Below are positions 42,675 to 47,922 of a DNA stretch of 47,922 bases, piece after piece. Source of the DNA: Bacteroidales bacterium (lineage in GTDB: Bacteria; Bacteroidota; Bacteroidia; Bacteroidales; UBA932); the NCBI GenBank assembly GCA_017544005.1, contig JAFYEZ010000016.1, positions 1 to 47,922 of the forward strand, in the 5' to 3' direction. Numbering within the stretch: position 1 is the stretch's first letter; the number at the start of each line of letters is the position of its first letter. Both the position numbers and the translations under genes were made by a program. The notes beneath the pieces were generated by a model that saw nothing but the letters and a program-made list of their open reading frames with translations, made no database searches and was not told the origin of the DNA.

Positions 42675-44063
42675 ATGAAGAATCGATTCTTTACCATTTT
42701 TGCCCTGCTCTGCACGGCGCTCTTCTCCCTGGCTTCCAGCTGCGGAAAAGACCCGCATGGCCCGACTCCCGTCGATGAAGATGCCATCATCATCCGCTAC
42801 GGACTCAGCAACTGCTACCTGGTGGACACGGTCTCGGCTTCCATCTCGTTCGATGTCAAGGCATATCCAGTCTATGCAAAGAACCACATCACCGTCAGCA
42901 AGACGGAAGACACCCAGGCTGTGCCCGCCGCAACGGTCCAGACACTCTGGCTGGAGGATGGTTTCACCTTCGATACGCCGACCATCAGCGACAAGGTCGT
43001 GACGGTCTCCAATTTCAGCGGCTACGGAAACGGCGCAGTAGCTATCTACGATGCCGAGGGCAACATGCTCTGGTCGTACCACATCTGGCGTCCGAAGGAC
43101 GACCCGACGCAGGTCCTGCGCTTCGCCTCGATGGGTGCCCTGGTGATGCCGATGCCTCTGGGCGCCACGGAAATCTGGGACGGTCAGCCGGTCATCAGCA
43201 AAAAGAACCCGAACTATGCCGCAACCGCCGGCCTCTACTACCAGTGGGGCCGCAAGGATCCGCTGGGCCATCCTGACCTCAAGACGAACGGTCTGATCAC
43301 GACCCGCAGACCCGGCGGCGCAGTGATCGACTGGGCGGCAGACACCACCAGCAACCTGGAAATTCTCCGTCCCTTCATTATCGAGAAGCGCGCGGAGCTG
43401 CTCTCCAAGGCCGGTGTCGATGCCTCCACCCTCACCCCGGCGGAACTGGCCAGCTACGATTCACTGGCCCGCACCTCCCTGGATCAGATTGCCATTCTGA
43501 CCCAGTACGCCCACCAGCACCCGACGACCTTCATCAAGAGCGTCAACAAGCAGACGGATAAGACCGCGTGGTATTTCTACGATACCGAGCAGTACAACAA
43601 GACGATGTGGTACGAACTCAAGTCCTGCTTCGATCCCTGCCCGGAAGGTTATATGATGGTCAACACCAACGTCCACCGCGGATTCCTCAACAAGCCTATC
43701 AGCGAGTACGACGACCACGGCAACGAAATCACCGACTATACGGCAGAGGCTTATGACGAGATCAATGCTTCCAACAAGTATATCTCCACCTACAAAGGTT
43801 TCAACTTCTTCTATTTCGGTGCGATTGATCCCACGAAGACCACGCTCTACGCAGCTACCGGCTACCGTGCCGGCGCCACCGGCGCCCTGACCGGAATCGG
43901 TACGGAAGGCCGCTATCTCTCCTACACCTCCACGAACACCTACTACTGCCGCACCCTCCACTTCCGCGACAAGTGGCTGCGCGCCCGTTGGGGATATTAC
44001 ATCGGCGGTACCGCCGCAACGGTCCGCTGTATGGTCGAGATGAAATACAGCGACGACGAGTAA
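42675..44063 (+). CDS. Surface lipoprotein with FISUMP-like C-terminal domain
   Basis: 462-aa secreted lipoprotein. The signal peptide ends in a lipobox, with Cys23 in FSLASSC-GKD. The middle has GNGAVAIYDAEGNMLWSYHIW, the C-terminal half has YYQWGRKDPLG and DPCPEGYMMVN, as in FISUMP (Fib_succ_major, PF09603) proteins of Bacteroidota. These are usually exported to the cell surface and may bind carbohydrate or protein; no substrate is indicated here. It lies 24 nt after ssb, probably read from the ssb promoter, and ends in a strong terminator. Confidence 0.8.
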   Translation: MKNRFFTIFALLCTALFSLASSCGKDPHGPTPVDEDAIIIRYGLSNCYLVDTVSASISFDVKAYPVYAKNHITVSKTEDTQAVPAATVQTLWLEDGFTFDTPTISDKVVTVSNFSGYGNGAVAIYDAEGNMLWSYHIWRPKDDPTQVLRFASMGALVMPMPLGATEIWDGQPVISKKNPNYAATAGLYYQWGRKDPLGHPDLKTNGLITTRRPGGAVIDWAADTTSNLEILRPFIIEKRAELLSKAGVDASTLTPAELASYDSLARTSLDQIAILTQYAHQHPTTFIKSVNKQTDKTAWYFYDTEQYNKTMWYELKSCFDPCPEGYMMVNTNVHRGFLNKPISEYDDHGNEITDYTAEAYDEINASNKYISTYKGFNFFYFGAIDPTKTTLYAATGYRAGATGALTGIGTEGRYLSYTSTNTYYCRTLHFRDKWLRARWGYYIGGTAATVRCMVEMKYSDDE

Positions 44064-44080
44064 CGGACTCCCTCTCAAGA

Positions 44081-44111
44081 GAAAAGGCGCCTCGCGGCGC
44101 CTTTTCTTTTT
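44081..44111 (+). terminator. Intrinsic terminator of the ssb-lipoprotein unit
   Basis: GAAAAGGCGCC, loop TCGC, GGCGCCTTTTC (11-bp perfect stem) followed by TTTTTCTC. It lies between convergent genes and may also slow transcription from the minus-strand MFS gene. Confidence 0.9.
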
Positions 44112-44127
44112 CTCTTTCCTTCGATTC

Positions 44128-45501
44128 CTACTTCTCTTTCCGGATATTCGGCAGTTCCAGGCCGTAGCCTTTGCGACGGTCCTCTTTCTTGAGCAGCAGG
44201 CTGAAGAAGAAGGCCAGCACGCCGAAACTGGAGAATACGATCATCGGAACCAGGTAGCCGCCGGTGGACTGGCGCAGCGAACCGATAATCATCGGCACGA
44301 AACAGAGTCCCACGTTCTGTACCCAGAAAATCAGGCAGTAGGCGCTGCCGAGCACCTTTTCGTCGATAATCTTCGGGACCGAAGGCCACAGGGCGGCGGG
44401 CACGAGCGAGAAACTGACGCCGAGCACGACGATCAGCAGCACGGCGAGCCACTTGTACGGGAAGATCGGCAGCAGGAAGGCGAAGCTCAGGTGGCAGACA
44501 ATCATGATGATTGAGCCCACCATCAGCATCGAAGCACCCTTTCCCTTGTAATCCAGGAAAATACCCAGGAACGGGGTGAGGCACATGGCCAGAATCGGGA
44601 AACAGCTGAAGAGCCGGGCCGCCGAAGCCGCCTCGATCGCCAGCGTCTCCTCGAGGAAATTGGTGGCGTAGCGCTGGAACGGGAAGATGGCGCTGTAGTA
44701 GAGCACGCACAGCAGAGCCACAATCCAGAACATCTTGCTCTTGAAGATGGCGCCCAGGTCGCGGACATGGAACTCATCCTCCGGGGATTTCTCCTCGGTG
44801 GCCAAACCGGCGGCAACCAGCTGGTTGTCGAATTTCTTATCCATGATGCCGAAGATGATGAAGTTGATCAGGCCGATGCAGAGCAGTGCGCCGCAGAAGC
44901 CCAGCGGAGCCAGCACGGAGCCGCCCACCCGACTGGAGATGATCGGAGCGATCCACATCACGGCGAAGACGCCGAGACGCGCGATGGCCATCTCAAGACC
45001 CATGGCGAGCGCCATTTCCTTACCTTTGAACCACTTGGCGAGAATCTTGGAGACATTGGTTCCCTCCATCTCGCAGCCGCAGCCGAAGATCATGAAACCC
45101 AGCGAGGCCATCTTGGCCGAACCCGGCATGGAAACCCACCAGCTGTCCAGCCAGTGGCAGAAATCGGTGGCCTGGAACCATTCGGTGATGCCGACGAATT
45201 TGATGGCGGCGCCCAGGACCATCAGCCCGGCCGAAAGGACGCCGGAGAAACGGACGCCGAGTTTGTCGAGGATGATGCCTGCAATCAACAGAAAGCCAAC
45301 CACATTGAGAATATACTCAGAAGCGGCATAGGTTCCGAAGACGCTGCTGTTCCAACCCAGGTTCGACTCCACGAGCGACTTGAGGGGAGACATCACATCC
45401 ACGAACATGTAGGCGAAGAACATCATCGACGCCACGAGGATGAGGACGGTCCATCTGGCGACGGGACTGTCGTTCATCAGTTTGTGAAGTTTTTCAGTCA
45501 T
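44128..45501 (-). CDS. MFS transporter
   Basis: 457-aa inner-membrane protein with about 12 hydrophobic segments, split by a charged cytoplasmic loop (about 225-250, FDNQLVAAGLATEEKSPEDEFHVRDL). Basic loops such as ILDKLGVRFSG between helices 2 and 3 fit the major facilitator superfamily. The general pattern resembles MFSD1-like and organic-anion/sugar-phosphate-type members. The substrate is not decidable. It is divergent from dxs; no clear minus-strand -7 box is seen in the 100-nt spacer. Confidence 0.85.
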   Translation of the reverse strand: MTEKLHKLMNDSPVARWTVLILVASMMFFAYMFVDVMSPLKSLVESNLGWNSSVFGTYAASEYILNVVGFLLIAGIILDKLGVRFSGVLSAGLMVLGAAIKFVGITEWFQATDFCHWLDSWWVSMPGSAKMASLGFMIFGCGCEMEGTNVSKILAKWFKGKEMALAMGLEMAIARLGVFAVMWIAPIISSRVGGSVLAPLGFCGALLCIGLINFIIFGIMDKKFDNQLVAAGLATEEKSPEDEFHVRDLGAIFKSKMFWIVALLCVLYYSAIFPFQRYATNFLEETLAIEAASAARLFSCFPILAMCLTPFLGIFLDYKGKGASMLMVGSIIMIVCHLSFAFLLPIFPYKWLAVLLIVVLGVSFSLVPAALWPSVPKIIDEKVLGSAYCLIFWVQNVGLCFVPMIIGSLRQSTGGYLVPMIVFSSFGVLAFFFSLLLKKEDRRKGYGLELPNIRKEK

Positions 45502-45584
45502 ACTTATAATAAATGATAGGAATTAATCGGATTGAATCGGTCCGGCGAATTTAAGGATTTTTTCCCAAGTTGGGAATTAAGTCT

Positions 45585-45592
45585 TACTTTTG
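45585..45592 (+). promoter_or_regulatory. -7 box for dxs
   Basis: TACTTTTG, a TAnnTTTG match that ends 8 nt before the dxs ATG. If used, the mRNA is nearly leaderless. No TTTG at the usual 19-20 nt is seen. Confidence 0.45.
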
Positions 45593-45600
45593 CACCGTCT

Positions 45601-47487
45601 ATGGCCCTGCTGGAACAGATCAATTCACCCGCCGACATCCGGAACTTTTCGGATGAGCAGCTCCGCACACTCTGCGCCGAGCTGCGGGAGTATATCATCG
45701 AATGCTGTGCGGAGAATCCCGGCCACATCGGTTCCAGCCTCGGCGCCGTGGAGATCGCCGTGGCGATTCATAAAGTATTCAACACCCCGGAGGACCACCT
45801 GATCTGGGATGTCGGCCACCAGGCTTACGCCCACAAGATCCTGACCGGACGCCGGGAAGCTTTCCGCAACAACCGCAAACTGGGCGGTCTCAGCGGCTTC
45901 CCCAAGCGCAGTGAGAGCCCCTACGACGCGTTCGGCACCGGGCACTCCTCTACCTCCATCTCGGCCGCCCTCGGCATGGCGGTAGCAGACAGGCTTCAGG
46001 GGAAAGAGCGCCGCACGATTGCCGTCATCGGGGATGGCGCCATGACGGGCGGCCTGGCTTTCGAAGGGCTCAACAACGCCGGCAGCCTCAAGACGGACCT
46101 GCTGGTGATCCTCAACGACAACCAGATCTCGATCGACCACAATACCGGCGCCCTCCACAACTACCTGGTGCGCTTCACGACGAGCCACCGCTACAACCTG
46201 CTCAAACGCAAGGTCTGGAACACCATGGGCGAAGGGCACAGCCGCAACTTCCTGCAGCGCATCGTCAAGGGATTCAAGCGGTTTCTTCTGCGCAGGCAGG
46301 GCGACACCATCAACCTCTTCGACGCGCTGGGATTCCGTTATATCGGCCCCCTTGACGGCAACGATATCGTCCGGCTGACCCGGACGCTCGAGCGCATCAA
46401 GGACCTGCACGGCCCGCTGCTGCTCCATGTCATCACCACCAAAGGCAAGGGATACGCCCCGGCCGAGGAGAACCAGACCCTCTGGCACGCCCCGGGCACG
46501 TTCGACCCCAAGACGGGCCAGCGCACCGGCAAACCTTCCGACCGCGCCAAGTTCCAGGAGGTATTCGGCACGACGCTGCTGGAGCTCGCCCGGAAGGATC
46601 CGCGCATCGTGGGAATCACCCCCGCCATGGCCAGCGGCTGCAGCCTGGACCTGATGATGAAGGAGATGCCCGAGCGGACCTTCGACGTGGGAATCGCCGA
46701 ACAGCATGCCGTCACCTTCTCCGCCGGACTGGCGGCGGAAGGGATGCTCCCTTTCTGCAACATCTACTCCTCCTTCTCGCAACGCGCGTTAGACAATATG
46801 GTGCACGACGTGGCCCTGCAGCAGCTGAAAGTGGTGCTTTGCCTCGACCGCGCCGGGCTCGTGGGCGAAGACGGCGCCACCCACCACGGCGCCTTCGACC
46901 TGGCCCTTTACCGCCCGGTCCCGAACCTCAGCATCGCCGCCCCGATGGACGAGACCGAATTGCGCAACATGCTCTATTCCGCCACGCAGGAGGAATGGGC
47001 GGGCGCCACGGTCATCCGCTACCCGCGCGGCTGCGGCTGCGGTGCCCCCTGGCGCGGAGAGCCCTTCCGGTTTGTCCCGGTCGGCCAGGCACGCCGGCTG
47101 CATGAAGGGCGGGGCATCGCCGTGCTGAGTATCGGCACGGCGGGCATCGAAGCGGCGGAAGCGGTCCGCAAAGCCTCGGAGGCCGGCATCGACGTCCTGC
47201 ACTACGACATGCGTTTCCTCAAGCCCATCGACGAAGAGGCCCTCGCCGAGGCCTGCAGCAGGGCCGCCCACCTGATCACGGTGGAGGACGGAACCGTCAT
47301 CGGCGGCCTGCACGGTGCCGTGGCCGAATATCTCTCCGACCACGCCTGCGCCAACACCCTCTCTCCGATGGGGATTCCGGACCGTTTCATCGAGCAGGGA
47401 AAACCCGCTGAACTTCATCAGCTTTGCGGTTTTGATGCAGAACACATCCTGCAACGGATTTTCGCGCTTTCGGCCGAAAAATCGTGA
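45601..47487 (+). CDS. dxs: 1-deoxy-D-xylulose-5-phosphate synthase
   Basis: First enzyme of the MEP isoprenoid pathway (pyruvate plus glyceraldehyde 3-phosphate; needs thiamine diphosphate). The 628-aa protein, from ATG 45601, contains GHIGSSLG, DVGHQAYAHKILTGR, the GDG...N thiamine motif (GDGAMTGG at 144-151), GLAEQH-type DVGIAEQHAVTFSAGLA and DRAGLVGEDGATHHGAFD. An open extension of 23 codons upstream contains the -7 box and is not conserved, so it is excluded. It has a single-gene unit divergent to the MFS gene. Confidence 0.95.
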   Translation: MALLEQINSPADIRNFSDEQLRTLCAELREYIIECCAENPGHIGSSLGAVEIAVAIHKVFNTPEDHLIWDVGHQAYAHKILTGRREAFRNNRKLGGLSGFPKRSESPYDAFGTGHSSTSISAALGMAVADRLQGKERRTIAVIGDGAMTGGLAFEGLNNAGSLKTDLLVILNDNQISIDHNTGALHNYLVRFTTSHRYNLLKRKVWNTMGEGHSRNFLQRIVKGFKRFLLRRQGDTINLFDALGFRYIGPLDGNDIVRLTRTLERIKDLHGPLLLHVITTKGKGYAPAEENQTLWHAPGTFDPKTGQRTGKPSDRAKFQEVFGTTLLELARKDPRIVGITPAMASGCSLDLMMKEMPERTFDVGIAEQHAVTFSAGLAAEGMLPFCNIYSSFSQRALDNMVHDVALQQLKVVLCLDRAGLVGEDGATHHGAFDLALYRPVPNLSIAAPMDETELRNMLYSATQEEWAGATVIRYPRGCGCGAPWRGEPFRFVPVGQARRLHEGRGIAVLSIGTAGIEAAEAVRKASEAGIDVLHYDMRFLKPIDEEALAEACSRAAHLITVEDGTVIGGLHGAVAEYLSDHACANTLSPMGIPDRFIEQGKPAELHQLCGFDAEHILQRIFALSAEKS

Positions 47488-47494
47488 AAATAAT

Positions 47495-47525
47495 TTTGCC
47501 GATTCACTTTTAATACCTATCTTTG
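47495..47525 (+). promoter_or_regulatory. Full promoter of the tRNA-tuf operon
   Basis: TTTG (47495-47498), 19-nt spacer, TATCTTTG (47518-47525). Complete match to the Bacteroidota promoter, 18 nt before tRNA-Thr. Confidence 0.8.
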
Positions 47526-47543
47526 CGGCTCTCAAACGGTGAG

Positions 47544-47617
47544 GCCGACGTAGCTCAGCTGGTCAGAGCAGCTGATTTGTAATCAGCAGGTCGTGGGTTC
47601 GAATCCCTCCATCGGCT
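47544..47617 (+). tRNA. tRNA-Thr (anticodon TGT), two stem mismatches
   Basis: 74 nt. Acceptor GCCGACG/CATCGGC with a C6-A67 mismatch; D arm GCTC...GAGC; anticodon arm GCTGA-TTTGTAA-TCAGC with TGT; T arm GTGGG-TTCGAAT-CCCTC with a T50-T64 mismatch; discriminator T. CCA not encoded. First gene of a Thr-Tyr-Gly-Thr-tuf cluster. Confidence 0.9.
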
Positions 47618-47631
47618 CGAAAAAAACACTT

Positions 47632-47714
47632 GGGCAGATACCAGAGTGGCCAAATGGGGCAGACTGTAAATCTGCTGGCGCACGCCTACGGTGGTTCGAA
47701 TCCATCTCTGCCCA
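47632..47714 (+). tRNA. tRNA-Tyr (anticodon GTA)
   Basis: 83 nt with a long variable arm, as expected for bacterial tRNA-Tyr. Acceptor GGGCAGA/TCTGCCC, anticodon arm GCAGA-CTGTAAA-TCTGC with GTA, T arm GGTGG-TTCGAAT-CCATC, discriminator A. All stems intact. Confidence 0.95.
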
Positions 47715-47724
47715 CAATGATTTT

Positions 47725-47797
47725 GCGGAAGTAGCTCAGTTGGTAGAGCATCAGCCTTCCAAGCTGAGGGTCGCGGGTTCGAACCTCGTCTTCCGCT
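47725..47797 (+). tRNA. tRNA-Gly (anticodon TCC)
   Basis: 73 nt. Acceptor GCGGAAG/CTTCCGC, D arm GCTC...GAGC, anticodon arm TCAGC-CTTCCAA-GCTGA with TCC, T arm GCGGG-TTCGAAC-CTCGT with G-T wobbles, discriminator T. Confidence 0.95.
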
Positions 47798-47807
47798 CAA
47801 CAAGTCT

Positions 47808-47879
47808 GCCAGAGTAGCTCAGGGGTAGAGCGCTTCCTTGGTAAGGAAGAGGTCGTGAGTTCAATTCTCACCATCGGCT
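47808..47879 (+). tRNA. tRNA-Thr (anticodon GGT), mismatched acceptor stem
   Basis: 72 nt. Anticodon arm CTTCC-TTGGTAA-GGAAG with GGT and T arm GTGAG-TTCAATT-CTCAC are perfect. The acceptor pairs GCCAGAG with CATCGGC, with A4-C69 and A6-A67 mismatches and one wobble. A 5' half of GCCGATG would pair perfectly. Discriminator T, CCA not encoded. Confidence 0.88.
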
Positions 47880-47909
47880 CCAAACGAACAAACATAAAAG
47901 AAACAAACT

Positions 47910-47922
47910 ATGGCAAAAGAAA
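47910..47922 (+). CDS. tuf: Start of elongation factor Tu gene (truncated by window end)
   Basis: Only MAKE is visible from ATG 47910. The call rests on position: tRNA-Thr(TGT)-Tyr-Gly-Thr(GGT)-tuf is a widely conserved order (thrU-tyrU-glyT-thrT-tufB in E. coli), and EF-Tu commonly begins MAKE/MSKE. Confidence 0.75.

Noticed and set aside
47555-47817. Small open frames across the tRNA cluster on both strands
   Set aside because: They are read-throughs of tRNA genes; the repeated GSNP/SRT-like segments are translations of the T-arm sequence.
1-47922. Mobile elements, prophage, integron or CRISPR array
   Set aside because: No transposase, integrase, phage structural gene or regularly spaced repeat array is seen. 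The only repeats are the batC and rluB coding tracts and short hairpins.

Overview
The window is a gene-dense stretch of a high-GC Bacteroidales-type (Bacteroidota) chromosome. Evidence: promoters of the Bacteroidota form (TTTG, about 19 nt, TAnnTTTG) in front of many genes, an aerotolerance (Bat) operon, a tmRNA with a Bacteroidales-like tag ending YALAA, FISUMP-type surface lipoprotein architecture, and DAHP synthase fused to chorismate mutase. The content is essentially core. I see no prophage, insertion sequence, integron or CRISPR array. Many starts were decided by the position of a TAnnTTTG box, because ribosome-binding sites are weak in this phylum.

Layout. 1-5.2 kb: 3' part of clpC, an acyl-ACP thioesterase, and a three-polypeptide proton-translocating transhydrogenase (pntAA-pntAB-pntB, minus strand). 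5.4-5.8 kb: ssrA (tmRNA) with a strong terminator and a GC-rich hairpin cluster. 6-9.6 kb (minus): an operon of a degenerate P-loop ATPase, a zinc-ligand-free class III sirtuin, and a secreted metallophosphoesterase/PQQ-propeller protein that is split by a probable one-base frameshift. 9.7-14.2 kb: LysE-type exporter, lnt, pgpH (7TM-HD, c-di-AMP hydrolase type) and tRNA-Lys(CTT). 14.3-17 kb: secreted S51 (cyanophycinase-like) peptidase and an acyl-CoA/ACP ligase preceded by a conspicuous dyad array. 17-26.3 kb (minus): moxR-DUF58-hypothetical-batA-batB-batC-batDE, ending in the DAHP synthase/chorismate mutase gene. 26.3-29 kb: truA-exbB-exbD-tonB. 29-34.9 kb (minus): rluB-era-parC and an unusual shikimate kinase-LOG fusion. 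34.9-38.4 kb: orphan MacB-like permease, DUF2147 protein, recJ. 38.5-44.1 kb: lysS, SpoU-type methyltransferase, aroE, a membrane-anchored HTH protein that appears out of frame at a T8 tract, ssb and a surface lipoprotein. 44.1-47.9 kb: MFS transporter, dxs, then tRNA-Thr-Tyr-Gly-Thr leading into tuf.

How it works together. The Bat block looks like one cell-envelope machine: a MoxR AAA+ ATPase, VWA proteins with MIDAS motifs, and TPR/SH3 partners. TonB-ExbBD energises outer-membrane uptake. Three shikimate-pathway activities (DAHP synthase/chorismate mutase, shikimate kinase, shikimate dehydrogenase) sit in three separate operons rather than together.

Most interesting items: the AroK-LOG fusion; the BatD-BatE single-ORF fusion with an internal signal-like sequence; the Zn-less sirtuin with its odd ATPase neighbour; two probable frame breaks (near 7,105 and in the T8 run at 41,528-41,535); acceptor- or T-stem mismatches in both threonine tRNAs; and the TGTGACGAAA dyad array upstream of the acyl ligase. 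I did not find a clearly new defence or mobile system.
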